Origin: Mesobacillus jeotgali
GTDB lineage: Bacteria; Bacillota; Bacilli; Bacillales; Cytobacillaceae
DNA length: 64,000 nt
Assembly: GCF_014856545.2 (NCBI RefSeq)
Contig: NZ_CP109811.1
Coordinates: forward strand, 2,288,001 to 2,352,000
Reading direction: 5' to 3'
Made by a program: the position numbers and the translations under genes. Below the pieces are notes generated by a model. It made no database searches. It was not told where the DNA came from and saw only the letters and a program-made list of their open reading frames with translations. Shown piece by piece: positions 24,854 to 34,372 of this stretch. Within the stretch, counting starts at the first letter, position 1; each line of letters begins with the position of its first letter.

Positions 24854-25306
24854 GTTAAATAACCTTGGGTCTCCAAAGTTGAGGCTAAATTCGCCTGGTG
24901 CAATACCCACTGGGCTTTTTTATAGTTCTTTTTGTATTGTCAAATGGGTTATGTCCGTATGATTCTTAAACATTTTACCTATCAATTAAGGTTTGGCTTA
25001 GGAAGAAATAACCATTTTTCGGCCTCGTTCACCTCTAGCCAGGGGATTACATTATGGAAATAATTAGAAAGTTATAGTCTTTGCATGTTACAAAATAGGT
25101 TTACACTCTATAAGGATTATTTTAAAAATTTCCCAACAACAACTAATTAATCATTTTCTGAATATTCAGTTTTATAGTACTAAGATTCGACAAAACAGCC
25201 AGCCACAAAAGGCTATGGTTGATTTAGCACCTATTTTCACATAGAGTGTGCGACGAAAGGAGGGCAGGAAAGAAGTTCAAAGGAAAAATACTTAGGAGGT
25301 AAATGG
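24854..25306. other. Intergenic region before the protease gene
   Basis: I see no gene here. It should hold the protease promoter, but I cannot name convincing -35 and -10 boxes. A nine-base inverted pair ACACTCTAT (25103) and ATAGAGTGT (25241) is present but may be chance. TTAGGAGGT lies just before the protease start. Confidence 0.4.
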
Positions 25307-28300
25307 ATGAAACGTAAAAAAAGCCGATTATTATCCGTACTTCTATCAACTGCACTTGTTGTACCATTGCTGCTTCAGCCACAGATCCAGACAGCTGCAG
25401 CAACCAACGGAGTCAGTGCTTCTGCAAAGGATGCTGTCCAGAATGCAGAACAAAAAGTGAACAAAAAGCTTTATACGCAGTTTGAGAATCAAGATAAAGT
25501 TACGTTCCTGGTAAAAATGAAAGAGCAGGTTAACACCAAGGCTGTTGCTAAAGAGGCTGAGAAGAAAGCCAGCCAGCAAAAAGCTACTCCTGCAAAAACT
25601 AAATCAATAAAGCGTTCTACAATTGTATCAGAGCTAAAAGCAAAGGCAAAGGAAACACAGTTCGATGTGATAGAATTCCTTAAGGAGCAAGAAAAAAACG
25701 GCGGAGCTAAGGATATTCATTCTTACCATGTCGTGAATGCGATTGCGGTAACAGGTACGAGAGAGGTAATGGATAAAGTGGCTGCTTTCGCCGAAGTCGA
25801 TAAGATCCTTCCTAATGAAACAAGACAGTTGTTCATACCGGAAAAATCAGCTGTCGCTGTAGAAGATCCCGCAGCTAAAACAAGTTCGATTGAATGGAAT
25901 ATAGACCGTGTTGGAGCACCTGCGGTCTGGGAAATGGGGATTGATGGCAGCGGAATTACCGTAGCTTCGATCGATACAGGTGTTCAATGGAATCACCCTG
26001 CATTGCAGGAAAAATACCGGGGCTATGACTCAGCTACTGGGCAGCCGTCACATGAAAACCACTGGTTTGATGCTGTTGCGGGCCAATCTGCACCATATGA
26101 TGACCATGGACATGGCACGCATGTTACTGGCACGATGGTAGGCTCCGAGCCTGATGGTGGAAATGTCATCGGAGTTGCTCCAGGAGCAAAATGGATTGCT
26201 GTAAAAGCATTCACAGCCTCTGGAGGTACAGATGTTGACTTGCTGGAAGCTGGTGAGTGGATCCTTGCTCCAAACGGGAACCCTGATTTAGCTCCAGATG
26301 TTGTCAACAACTCATGGGGCGGCGGACCTGGATTGGATGAATGGTATCGCCCAATGGTTCAAGCATGGAGAGCAGCTGAGATTTTCCCAGAATTCTCTGC
26401 CGGGAATACGACTTTCAGCAATCCAGGAGGGCCAGGTTCCGTTGCAAACCCTGCCAATTATCCGGAATCAGTCGCAACAGGAGCGACAGACATCAATAAT
26501 AATTTGGGAAGCTTTTCACTCTTAGGCCCATCACCATATGGCGAAATCAAGCCTGAACTAACCGCACCGGGAGTCAATATCCGCTCATCTGTTCCAGGCA
26601 GCGGATATGAAGGAGGCTGGAACGGGACGTCAATGGCTGGACCGCATGTTTCAGCAGCAATTGCTCTATTGCTGCAGGCAAATTCCAGTCTGACTGTTGA
26701 TGATCTTGAGGAGATTCTATTAACGACGGCACTGCCATTAACAGACAATGCTTATCCTGAATCACCTAATAATGGCTATGGTTCTGGATTGTTAAACGTA
26801 TTTGATGCGGTTTCCTCGGTGGTTTCTGGTCTGGGGAAATTAAAAGGACAGGTAACAAAGGATGGAGACGACAGTGAAGCACCGGTGTTGGAGCATTCCC
26901 AACCTGCCACGGTTTTCGCAGGAATGCCACTGACTTTAGAGGCTTCAGCTGCCGACAACATCAGTGTAACAAATGTTGAAGTGGAATATCAATTGGAGGA
27001 TGGATCGTGGACTACTGTTTCAGCCGTACGTACTGGCGGAGATTATAAAAATGGAACGTATCAGGCCAATATACCTGGTGAAGCGGTCTCCGGTAACGAG
27101 TTCGTATACAAATGGAGAGCAGTGGACTTCGGAGGGAATGAAACGGTAAGTGAATTTACCGTGACAGTCTTGCCTGGAATCACTGTAGGCTATGAACAGA
27201 ATTTCGAAAACGATGCTTCTGGCTGGACCTCTTATGGAGACGCCAACAGCTGGGAGTGGGGAACGCCGACAAGTGGTCCTGGCTCTGCTTTTTCAGGCGA
27301 GAAGGTCTATGGAACGGCTCTAGGTGGAACGTATCAAAACCGGGCGAACATGTCATTGCAAATGCCGCCGATCGATTTACCGGAAGGCAGCAGCTACCTG
27401 CAGTTCAAGCAATGGTATAACCTGGAGAGAAATTATGACTACGGCCATGTATTTGTCTCCACCGATGCTGTTAACTGGGTGCAAAAACTGCGCGTGAATA
27501 ATCTTTCTAATGGCTGGATCGATGGTGAAGTGGATTTAAGTGAATATGCTGGCCAAAGAATTTATGTCGCCTTTAATGTAACAACTGACGGCAGTGTGGT
27601 CAGGGATGGCTGGTATCTGGATGATGTAGTATTAACAGATACTCCGCTTGCCGCGCCTGTTAAGGCAAATATATCTGTAGATAATGACGATACGAAGGCT
27701 AGCCTGAAAGAGGATGTCGATCCAAATAAAATCCAGATGGCAGTGCCTAAACAGCCAAAGGCAGACAATTCAGCAAGTCTGATGGCATTGCCTATGCAGG
27801 CTTCAGTGACAGTTGTTGAATCAGGCCGTTCCGTAAAAACCAACCCTGCAAATGGCAGTTTCGAACTGACACATGCAGCCGGTACCTTCACGGTAGTAGC
27901 AGAAGCTTATGGTTTTCGTCCACAGACTCAAACAGTTGAAATTGAGCAGGATGGAGAGGCAACGGCAAACTTCACTCTCGAGGAATTGCCAAAAGGCACA
28001 TTGACTGGTTCGATCACGAACAAAGCTACAGGTGAACCTGTTGAGGGTGCTACCGTTTACTTGCTGGAAGATGCGAACATTTCACCAGTGGCAACAGATG
28101 AAAATGGTCAATACTCGTTGACTGCATATGAAGGGGAATATACTGTAAAAGTAATTGCTCCTCATTTTTACAGTCAGGAGGCAAGCGTTACTCTTGACGG
28201 CGATGTTGAACAAAACTTCGAAATCAAGCCGTTCATTGGTTATCCTGGTGAAATCGGCTATGATGATGGCAGCGCTGAGAATGCGCGTGCATTCTATGAC

Positions 28301-29581
28301 GCTGGCAATGGCTGGGCTGTAAAAATGTCATTGGCAGAAGGTAATGACAAAGCATTAGTTACTGGCGGACTGTTCCGATTCTGGGATACAGAATGGCCAG
28401 TTCCGGGCGGTACGGATTTCAAAGTGGAAGTATACGATGCAAGCGGCACTGACGGTGCACCAGGAAAGAAGCTGGCGGGACCAATTGATGCTACTGCATT
28501 AAGAAACGGTGAATGGACACATGTTGATTTAAGCAGCCATGGAATCGTGGTAGAAGGAGATTTCTACCTTGTTTACATCCAGGCAGGAATCAACACAGCC
28601 TCACCAGGCCTGGCAACTGATGAAAACGGTGAAAATGCATTAAGAAGCTGGCAAATGGTCGGCGGAAGCTGGTCGCCTTCTCCAGAGGATGAAGGAAACT
28701 ATATGATTCGTGCGGTGGTTGATTATGAAGTGACAGCACCAAGCATCGCTTCCCCTGCAGATGGTTCTTTTACAAATGAAGGTACTGTAACAGTAGAAGG
28801 ATCGGCAGCACCAACAACGACCGTCCATATCTATAATGATGGCGAAGAGGTTGCGACGACAGCTGCAAACGATGATGGCTCCTATGCTGTAGAAGTAACT
28901 CTCAATGAAGGTACGAATGTACTGACAGCCAAAGCCTCGACAGGGCAGGGAATTACTGATCCATCAGAACCAGTAACAGTGGTTTTTGATCCGCATGCAC
29001 CTGAGTTGTCGATTACCTCACCTGCTGATGGAAGCAAATACAATAAAGAAACTGTAACGGTTACCGGCGCAATTGCAGATGCCAACCTTGATGCTGTCAC
29101 GGTTAATGGATCAGCAGCTACGGTTGAGAACGGAACCTATTCAGCAAGGATCATGCTTGATGAGGGTATAAACGAAATCAAGGTAATTGCGAAGGATAAA
29201 GCAGGAAACGTCACTGAAGAGTCTGTAAATATCGATGTGAAATACACGGCTCCAGTGATATCAGACTTAAAACCAGATCAGGATCAAACATTGAAGAAAG
29301 GGGAAAGTTTAAAAATCGAGTTCACAAGTGAAGCGAACCTGGATGCAACTTTCGCAATCCACATGCCGTTAACGAGCGATTCTCAGACAACGAATGCGAC
29401 AGAGCTTCCAATGAGTGAAGTTTCACCAGGATACTATGTGGGATACTATACAGCCACTAAGGATGTTGTCGCAGACGGAGCCATCGTTGAGGTCAAGGCA
29501 GTAGACTCCTATGGCAACGAAACAAGGAAAACAGCAGATGGCAAGCTGATCATCAATGTGAAGAAAAAAGGCAAGAAATAG
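25307..29581 (+). CDS. bpr: Secreted S8 serine protease, bacillopeptidase F-like
   Basis: A 1424-residue multidomain subtilase, close in length and layout to B. subtilis Bpr (about 1430). A signal peptide (1-32, ending AAA) is followed by an I9-type propeptide (about 55-180). The catalytic domain has Asp223 (SIDTGV), His269 (DDHGHGTH), oxyanion Asn367 (SAGNTT) and Ser442 (GTSMAGPHV). A MAM/immune-inhibitor-A-like beta domain follows (about 625-780), then two carboxypeptidase-regulatory-like repeats (about 830-980), another beta domain, two bacterial Ig-like repeats (about 1145-1310) and a lysine-rich end. It should degrade extracellular protein after release. It is a single gene with a strong terminator. 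Confidence 0.93.
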   Translation: MKRKKSRLLSVLLSTALVVPLLLQPQIQTAAATNGVSASAKDAVQNAEQKVNKKLYTQFENQDKVTFLVKMKEQVNTKAVAKEAEKKASQQKATPAKTKSIKRSTIVSELKAKAKETQFDVIEFLKEQEKNGGAKDIHSYHVVNAIAVTGTREVMDKVAAFAEVDKILPNETRQLFIPEKSAVAVEDPAAKTSSIEWNIDRVGAPAVWEMGIDGSGITVASIDTGVQWNHPALQEKYRGYDSATGQPSHENHWFDAVAGQSAPYDDHGHGTHVTGTMVGSEPDGGNVIGVAPGAKWIAVKAFTASGGTDVDLLEAGEWILAPNGNPDLAPDVVNNSWGGGPGLDEWYRPMVQAWRAAEIFPEFSAGNTTFSNPGGPGSVANPANYPESVATGATDINNNLGSFSLLGPSPYGEIKPELTAPGVNIRSSVPGSGYEGGWNGTSMAGPHVSAAIALLLQANSSLTVDDLEEILLTTALPLTDNAYPESPNNGYGSGLLNVFDAVSSVVSGLGKLKGQVTKDGDDSEAPVLEHSQPATVFAGMPLTLEASAADNISVTNVEVEYQLEDGSWTTVSAVRTGGDYKNGTYQANIPGEAVSGNEFVYKWRAVDFGGNETVSEFTVTVLPGITVGYEQNFENDASGWTSYGDANSWEWGTPTSGPGSAFSGEKVYGTALGGTYQNRANMSLQMPPIDLPEGSSYLQFKQWYNLERNYDYGHVFVSTDAVNWVQKLRVNNLSNGWIDGEVDLSEYAGQRIYVAFNVTTDGSVVRDGWYLDDVVLTDTPLAAPVKANISVDNDDTKASLKEDVDPNKIQMAVPKQPKADNSASLMALPMQASVTVVESGRSVKTNPANGSFELTHAAGTFTVVAEAYGFRPQTQTVEIEQDGEATANFTLEELPKGTLTGSITNKATGEPVEGATVYLLEDANISPVATDENGQYSLTAYEGEYTVKVIAPHFYSQEASVTLDGDVEQNFEIKPFIGYPGEIGYDDGSAENARAFYDAGNGWAVKMSLAEGNDKALVTGGLFRFWDTEWPVPGGTDFKVEVYDASGTDGAPGKKLAGPIDATALRNGEWTHVDLSSHGIVVEGDFYLVYIQAGINTASPGLATDENGENALRSWQMVGGSWSPSPEDEGNYMIRAVVDYEVTAPSIASPADGSFTNEGTVTVEGSAAPTTTVHIYNDGEEVATTAANDDGSYAVEVTLNEGTNVLTAKASTGQGITDPSEPVTVVFDPHAPELSITSPADGSKYNKETVTVTGAIADANLDAVTVNGSAATVENGTYSARIMLDEGINEIKVIAKDKAGNVTEESVNIDVKYTAPVISDLKPDQDQTLKKGESLKIEFTSEANLDATFAIHMPLTSDSQTTNATELPMSEVSPGYYVGYYTATKDVVADGAIVEVKAVDSYGNETRKTADGKLIINVKKKGKK

Positions 29582-29601
29582 CGTTTTATCTATAGGAGGA
29601 G

Positions 29602-29630
29602 CCTTTCGCTTTTAAGCGAAAGGTTCTTTT
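29602..29630 (+). terminator. Terminator after the protease gene
   Basis: CCTTTCGCTT and AAGCGAAAGG arms with a tiny loop are followed by a T-rich tract. Confidence 0.88.
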
Positions 29631-29798
29631 TGAGAAAATCTTAAAACGGTTAGGAAAAGGATGAATCTTAACTCTTCTCTTCGAAAAAGGGCATATCCTG
29701 GAGTATTCTCCGGCAGTATGAAACTGAAGATGAAAAGGTAAGACTTCTATATCATTCACTGGGATCGGATGGTAATATTATAGATAAGGAGGGATTTT

Positions 29799-30203
29799 AT
29801 GGGATTATTGGTGCTCCTTATTGTCCTGATCGGAACCATTGTCTGGCTTATGAAATTCTTATTAAGAAAAGCTCTCAACATTCCTAAGGTTAAAAGGAAG
29901 GTATTTTCCTATAATCATATAAATAAAACTCATCGAAACTTTGAGTGGATTTTGCGGATTACAACGCTGATTGCTTATTTAATTTTATTTTATCAATTAA
30001 TATATGAAAATTTCTCGGTGGATCTTTTTCTGCTGATAATGACATTGCTGTTCACTGCACAAAGTTTTCTGCGAGCTTACTTCGAGTGGAAAGCTTCTGA
30101 TCAGCCTAAAGAGTCCATCCTTTCCATTGCGGAGGGAGTCCTCCTGATTGGATTCGTCCTGCTTATAATCCAATTTGATGTTCTCTACAGTCTCGCCCCA
30201 TAA
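29799..30203 (+). CDS. DUF4181 membrane protein
   Basis: A 134-residue protein with four hydrophobic segments. The cytosolic stretch KVKRKVFSYNHINKTHRNFEW and the motif FLRAYFEWKASDQPKESIL agree with DUF4181, a Bacillus family of unknown role. ATAAGGAGG precedes ATG 29799. It is likely cotranscribed with the membrane protein gene that follows 52 bases later. The 29640-29798 stretch before it is partly open in one frame but has no start or ribosome binding site. Confidence 0.78.
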   Translation: MGLLVLLIVLIGTIVWLMKFLLRKALNIPKVKRKVFSYNHINKTHRNFEWILRITTLIAYLILFYQLIYENFSVDLFLLIMTLLFTAQSFLRAYFEWKASDQPKESILSIAEGVLLIGFVLLIIQFDVLYSLAP

Positions 30204-30255
30204 TTTACCTTACAGGAAGTACATTTATTTCATGGGGGGAAAGGAATGATGCGTA

Positions 30256-30915
30256 ATGGTTAAGAATAAGAAATATTTGATCCTGGCCATGCTCTTTTTC
30301 TTTATTTCGATAGCACTGAACTTTCCGTTTCCTCATGAATATCCTCGTGGCCAGGAAAAATCAGTAGCTTTAGGGTTTCCAATTAACACCATGGATGGAG
30401 TCAGTTATATTGGAATCTCTGGCCTTGTTTTATTTATCATCAGTCTGTTTTTTCTGGGGAAGTCGCTCAAAATATACCACAAGCGTATGATATTAATTGC
30501 TATAGTATTAGTTGTCTTCCTGCCTCTTGAAATGATAAATGCCTACCAAAAAACGTTTGCGACAGGTATTTACGCCGTCGAGTATGAAAGAGGAGAGAGT
30601 TTTTACCGTTTTGAAATGAAAGATGATACAACACTATACGCCGTCTGCCATCTCCCATTTGAAAATCACAGCAATCAGACAGTCCAATTCAACGTTGAAT
30701 TCTATGAAAAATACCTGTTCGAAGATGACTACCCGATTTTGTCTCTCATGAATGAAGGAGAACCATACGAGGTCACCCTCCTTGGAAAAGAGAGACAAAT
30801 GGTCAGAATAGAGACTGAAATCGATTTATCCAAGTTAGGAAGAGACTCTTTGAGCGCCGAAGGCTGGGGAATCAATTTAATGATTGTCGATGGGGAAAAA
30901 GTCAGGAAGCTATGA
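30256..30915 (+). CDS. Membrane protein of unknown function, 219 aa
   Basis: Three hydrophobic segments in the first 100 residues (about 6-24, 50-70 and 78-96) anchor a soluble C-terminal half of about 120 residues, rich in beta structure (YAVEYERGESFYRFEMKDD, VQFNVEFYEKYLF). By topology the C-terminal half could be outside. I do not recognise the family. AAAGGA lies upstream; two other ATGs between it and 30256 are out of frame and end at once, so 30256 is the start. Confidence 0.7.
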   Translation: MVKNKKYLILAMLFFFISIALNFPFPHEYPRGQEKSVALGFPINTMDGVSYIGISGLVLFIISLFFLGKSLKIYHKRMILIAIVLVVFLPLEMINAYQKTFATGIYAVEYERGESFYRFEMKDDTTLYAVCHLPFENHSNQTVQFNVEFYEKYLFEDDYPILSLMNEGEPYEVTLLGKERQMVRIETEIDLSKLGRDSLSAEGWGINLMIVDGEKVRKL

Positions 30916-30970
30916 GTACAGTCTCCTTATATTATAGAAAAATAAAAAAACTGCAGGGAAGACTTATTTT

Positions 30971-30998
30971 GAAGCGTTAAATAGCGCTTCTTTTTTCT
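30971..30998 (+). terminator. Terminator after the 30256 gene
   Basis: GAAGCG and CGCTTC arms, with more pairing inside, are followed by TTTTTT. The rest of 30916-31307 holds a solo dyad (31047) and no gene. Confidence 0.7.
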
Positions 30999-31046
30999 TG
31001 ATGAGGTTTTTAATAGGTGTTTTCCCTTATATCTGCTTCGAGAAAA

Positions 31047-31084
31047 TGTCTAAGATTCTCCAAAAGTTTGTGGACTTTTAGACA
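31047..31084. repeat. Solo copy of the GTC/GAC dyad element
   Basis: TGTCTAA (31047-31053) pairs with TTAGACA (31078-31084). The arms are the same type as in array 2 and carry the GTC/GAC core common to all five arrays, but only one copy is present, with a slightly longer loop. Confidence 0.5.
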
Positions 31085-31307
31085 AAAATGTATATAGATA
31101 AATGACTCTGTACTGTTTAATGTAAAGTTGTACATACAATCTAAATTTCATTGTGCAATAGTTACCAGATGTCATGAATAACACCATGCTTCTGGTGTCA
31201 GCTTGCTCGGCCAATGCTTATCTGCATGATCTGTTTTTTAAAGTCAGTGGAGGAGATACAGCTTTTCATGAACCTTAAGGGAAAGTTGATAGAAGGAGGA
31301 GAATGAG

Positions 31308-32198
31308 TTGGGAAAAGTTCTTATAATAGGTGGAACCACATTCGATTCGATCATTCATCTGGATAAACTTCCAGAACCGGTGCCTCAAACGATCCACTAT
31401 GCAGCTTTTACTGAGACAGTGGGTTCTACTGGTGCGGGCAAAGCATTGAACCTTTCGAAATTAAATGTGCCTGTAACACTACATTCTATAATCGGGAATG
31501 ATGAATATGGGTCGGAAATCCGTAAGAAACTGGATGAGGGCGGTGTCGATTTTGTTTATGACCATGATCCTCGGGGGACAGAGAGACATATCAATTTGAT
31601 GAGTCCGCAGGGAGAAAGGATATCGATATTTGTTACCCAGTCTTCATCTGAATTGCATCTTAACTTGCACAGGATCGAGCAGCTAATTAAAGAGGCTGAT
31701 TTGGTTGTTTTGAATATCATCGAGTATACCAAGCAGTTAATCCCGATGATAAAAAAATATAATAAGCCTGTGTGGACCGATTTACACGACTATAATCCCG
31801 GCAACCTTTATCATGAGGATTTTATCGAAATCGCAGATTATATCTTTGTCAGCTCTGATAATATGCCTGATTATAAACCTATGATGGAGAAGTGGATATC
31901 CATTGGCAAACACCTGGTTGTCTGTACACACGGAAAGAATGGGACGACAGCTCTGACAAGTGATCAGGAATGGCTGGAAAGTTCGATTATTAACGAGTAT
32001 GTATACAAAGATGGTAACGGCGCAGGTGACAGCTTTTTTTCAGGCTTCTTATTCGGGTTTTTAAAGGGTAAATCAACTGAAGAATCGCTTAAACTAGGAA
32101 CAATTTGTGCCGGACTTTGTATCACCTCCAAGGAAGTAGCATACGAGGAATTGAATCCTCATTTACTTGATGAAGAGTATGAAAAATATTTCGGTTAA
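31308..32198 (+). CDS. PfkB family carbohydrate/nucleoside kinase
   Basis: A 296-residue ribokinase-type sugar kinase. The N-terminal signature GSTGAGKALNLSKL contains the sugar-binding Gly-rich turn, and YKDGNGAGDSFFSGFLFG near residue 240 holds the catalytic Asp of the GAGD motif. It transfers phosphate from ATP to a sugar or nucleoside, and the substrate is not evident. The start is TTG at 31308 after AAGGAGGAG. No sugar transporter is adjacent. Confidence 0.9.
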   Translation: MGKVLIIGGTTFDSIIHLDKLPEPVPQTIHYAAFTETVGSTGAGKALNLSKLNVPVTLHSIIGNDEYGSEIRKKLDEGGVDFVYDHDPRGTERHINLMSPQGERISIFVTQSSSELHLNLHRIEQLIKEADLVVLNIIEYTKQLIPMIKKYNKPVWTDLHDYNPGNLYHEDFIEIADYIFVSSDNMPDYKPMMEKWISIGKHLVVCTHGKNGTTALTSDQEWLESSIINEYVYKDGNGAGDSFFSGFLFGFLKGKSTEESLKLGTICAGLCITSKEVAYEELNPHLLDEEYEKYFG

Positions 32199-32258
32199 CC
32201 TGGTGTTATGTTCCTTGTATGGGGGAAAATATCTTCACCATACCAAGGGAGTGATAGA

Positions 32259-32522
32259 ATGTTTGTCGATGGAAAAATTATTTCGGGTGAATTTGATTCA
32301 TCCATAAATGAATTTTCTTTGCAGCGGGTGAAAAGCTTTGAGACGCAATCCATTTTCAAAGAGTGCCAGATGGAATCTGTCTATAATTATTTGAAGAAAC
32401 ACGAAAACGATCCTGATGGCCAAATCATCACACTTTATGATCAAATGCCGGTCCGGTTGACCCAATCGGAGATTAGTCAATTGCTAAGCGACCTTGAAAG
32501 AGTAAAGTTGCTTTACCAATGA
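32259..32522 (+). CDS. Uncharacterised protein, 87 aa
   Basis: A small soluble protein with MFVDGKIISGEFDSSINEF at the start and a helical C-terminal half (YNYLKKHENDPDG, LTQSEISQLLSDLERVKLL). I do not recognise it. GGGAGTGATAGA directly before ATG 32259 decides the start; the frame is open further up but without a site. It may be cotranscribed with the PfkB kinase 60 bases upstream. Confidence 0.65.
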   Translation: MFVDGKIISGEFDSSINEFSLQRVKSFETQSIFKECQMESVYNYLKKHENDPDGQIITLYDQMPVRLTQSEISQLLSDLERVKLLYQ

Positions 32523-32705
32523 AAGCAGGTCTATGAGACTTGCTTTTTCTATTTGCCCACAGGAATATCTACTATTTTTCACGAATAGATACAAGTGAAT
32601 TTATTATTAGAATTTATGTTAAGTTAGAGAGGAAGAAGTCTTATTCATCCAAAAATAAAACCATTAGTCGGAGGGCTGATACCAGGGATCGTCCTTGGAT
32701 TATTT

Positions 32706-33080
32706 TTGAAATTCATCCAATCTATCACAAGCCTGAAAGTGTATACCTTATTGCTGAATGTTGATTATATACCCTTTCTAAAGGAGTTAAAATTATCAGA
32801 AGTAGTTGAGTTTGGTTTGCATATGGTGATATCAATTATGCTGGCCTTCGTTATGAACTTTTACATCAGTAGAAAGAAATTTGGAAAAGAAGCAATCCAT
32901 CGATTTGTTATTAGAGTTAGCTTAATAGTTGGTTTGCTGCTATACCCAACGACACTTCTTTCGGATCGGACACCTTCAATAACAAATGCATATGCCTTTG
33001 CTGTCTGGATGGCAGGGCACTGGATTTATGGCTTGGTTTTAGGACGAGTCTTAACAATTAAGGAAGGAGATAGGGTTTGA
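32706..33080 (+). CDS. Small membrane protein, true start probably upstream
   Basis: From TTG 32706 the product has 124 residues with three to four membrane helices (LHMVISIMLAFVMNF, FVIRVSLIVGLLLYP, AYAFAVWMAGHWIYGLVLG). The frame upstream is open to a TAG at 32628 and encodes KPLVGGLIPGIVLGLFLKFI, plainly the missing first helix of the same protein. The only candidate start there is ATT 32643, nine to ten bases after GAGAGGAAG. So either ATT is used or the start codon has mutated. It overlaps the next gene by four bases. The family is not assigned; it loosely recalls YagU-like proteins. Confidence 0.65.
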   Translation: MKFIQSITSLKVYTLLLNVDYIPFLKELKLSEVVEFGLHMVISIMLAFVMNFYISRKKFGKEAIHRFVIRVSLIVGLLLYPTTLLSDRTPSITNAYAFAVWMAGHWIYGLVLGRVLTIKEGDRV

Positions 33081-33526
33081 AAAAGAAAAACTTTTATATA
33101 TTATCAATCGCTATTTTAATTTTACTTATATATGGAGTTGCCAAATGGGACGATTATCGTGAAAAGAATTTAGTGTCTTTGCTAGATACAAGCAAAATTG
33201 AAAAAATCTATTACAACCAGCTTCCGATAATGGATGAAAAGGCAGCATATAATCGTCAAATAACGGAAACGGCTTCAATTCTGGAGCTCATTCATTTCTT
33301 AAGTCAATATAATTTGAAAAAAGTCGGTGACCGTGATTTTGTTTCTGAATATCCAGATGAACAATTCCAATTCCAATTGGAATATAAAGATGAGAGAATC
33401 ACCATGCCTTCATTAATCGAAAAGGATATTCTATTACACGATCTGTATCAATATCACATTACCAATGGGCCTGTGGATTATGAATGGCTGGAATGGTTTT
33501 TAGAAAAACATGGAGAAGAAGTATAA
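33077..33526 (+). CDS. Membrane-anchored protein of unknown function
   Basis: A 149-residue protein with one N-terminal helix (YILSIAILILLIYGVA, about 7-22) and an outer domain of about 120 residues (LDTSKIEKIYYN, FQFQLEYKDERITMP, EWLEWFLEKHG). The start is TTG 33077, overlapping the stop of the membrane protein before it (TTGA), with AAGGAGA upstream, so the two are translationally coupled and probably work together. No known family is recognised. Confidence 0.7.
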   Translation: MKKKNFYILSIAILILLIYGVAKWDDYREKNLVSLLDTSKIEKIYYNQLPIMDEKAAYNRQITETASILELIHFLSQYNLKKVGDRDFVSEYPDEQFQFQLEYKDERITMPSLIEKDILLHDLYQYHITNGPVDYEWLEWFLEKHGEEV

Positions 33527-33610
33527 AAAGCAGTTAATTATCCATTTATTTGAAACCTAATCCCTGCTGAAACGTATTTTATGTAACAACCAATCTTCTG
33601 GAGGTACGTA

Positions 33611-33964
33611 ATGAAAAAGATGCTAATTGTACTGTCAATGACGATTATCGCTTTTTTAACAGGCTGCAGTGAAGAGGAACAGCAGTTAAAAGGATTGGTC
33701 TCGGATAAAGAAGGTATTTATGGCTTATACGTCGTTGGTGATGAGGGAGTAGATGGAACCAGGTTAGCGAATGAGGGCGTTGATGAATCGAAAGTTCATA
33801 TGATTTATCATCCAAAATCGCTGGAAGCAGCTCAAGATTCCTTCTCGACAGCCGGGATTGAAAAAGAACCTGCATATGTAGTTCTGGATAATAATGGAAT
33901 AGCATTAAAAACTTATGATTATGATGAATTGGTGGAGTTTCTTAAGGCAAATATCGGCAAGTGA
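33611..33964 (+). CDS. Small lipoprotein, 117 aa
   Basis: The signal peptide ends in the lipobox LTGC (about Cys19). The mature part is about 98 residues with VSDKEGIYGLYVVGDEG, VHMIYHPKSLEAA and EPAYVVLDNNGIALKTYDYDEL, and looks like a degenerate thioredoxin-like or small alpha/beta fold without cysteines. The function is unknown. TGGAGG lies before ATG 33611. It may belong to the same transcript as the two genes upstream (85-base gap). Confidence 0.75.
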   Translation: MKKMLIVLSMTIIAFLTGCSEEEQQLKGLVSDKEGIYGLYVVGDEGVDGTRLANEGVDESKVHMIYHPKSLEAAQDSFSTAGIEKEPAYVVLDNNGIALKTYDYDELVEFLKANIGK

Positions 33965-33979
33965 TACTCAAATAATTAA

Positions 33980-34210
33980 CTACCTATTATGTTGGTCATT
34001 ATGATTGTATTTTTTTACCATAGACCAAACAACGGATGAAACCAGTAATACAAGGGTTACTTTAATTAAGGAAATATGCTCAATTAAAGGTGTATGATTG
34101 GAGCGATTTGCCGAGAAAATTGACCACCATCTTGGCTCTGAGAAGGTGATGGTCGATACAGTAAACCAAATGATGATTAATAAGAAGATTGACAGCCAAT
34201 ACAATTTCAC
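33980..34210 (-). CDS. Small two-helix membrane protein
   Basis: A 76-residue protein with helices at about residues 5-20 (WLSIFLLIIIWFTVSTI) and 50-65 (ISLIKVTLVLLVSSVVWSM) and a polar loop between them. GTG 34210 has GAGGTG six bases upstream; a GTG three codons earlier overlaps that site. The function is unknown. It is convergent with the lipoprotein gene. Confidence 0.62.
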   Translation of the reverse strand: MKLYWLSIFLLIIIWFTVSTITFSEPRWWSIFSANRSNHTPLIEHISLIKVTLVLLVSSVVWSMVKKYNHNDQHNR

Positions 34211-34225
34211 AAGTTTCACCTCGTT

Positions 34226-34252
34226 AAAAGCTCAGGGTATTGAGCTTTTTTA
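34226..34252 (+). terminator. Terminator-like hairpin, plus orientation
   Basis: AAAAGCTCA and TGAGCTTTTT arms are followed by T. It lies just upstream of the minus-strand gene 33980-34210, so it may stop read-through from the lipoprotein gene. Confidence 0.6.
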
Positions 34253-34315
34253 TTGCCCGAAGAGGGGTTTTCCCTGGGATATCGGTAATTAAACCTTTAT
34301 AAATAACAATAAGAA

Positions 34316-34356
34316 ATTGGGCGAGCTTTATTATAGATAAATAACCTCCGCCCAAT
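34316..34356 (-). terminator. Terminator candidate after the M20 peptidase
   Basis: ATTGGGCG pairs with CGCCCAAT over a 25-base loop. The minus strand then continues TTTCTTATT. Confidence 0.55.
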
Positions 34357-34372
34357 CCATTAAGATTCTGAT

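Noticed and set aside
25103..25249. Inverted pair ACACTCTAT/ATAGAGTGT before the protease gene
   Set aside because: Nine bases separated by 130 in an AT-rich region can occur by chance, and no promoter element is tied to it.
29640..29798. Protein-like stretch (RQYETEDEKVRLLYHSLGSD) before the DUF4181 gene
   Set aside because: It has no start codon with a site and overlaps the next gene's leader. It could be a relic, but the evidence is too thin to list.
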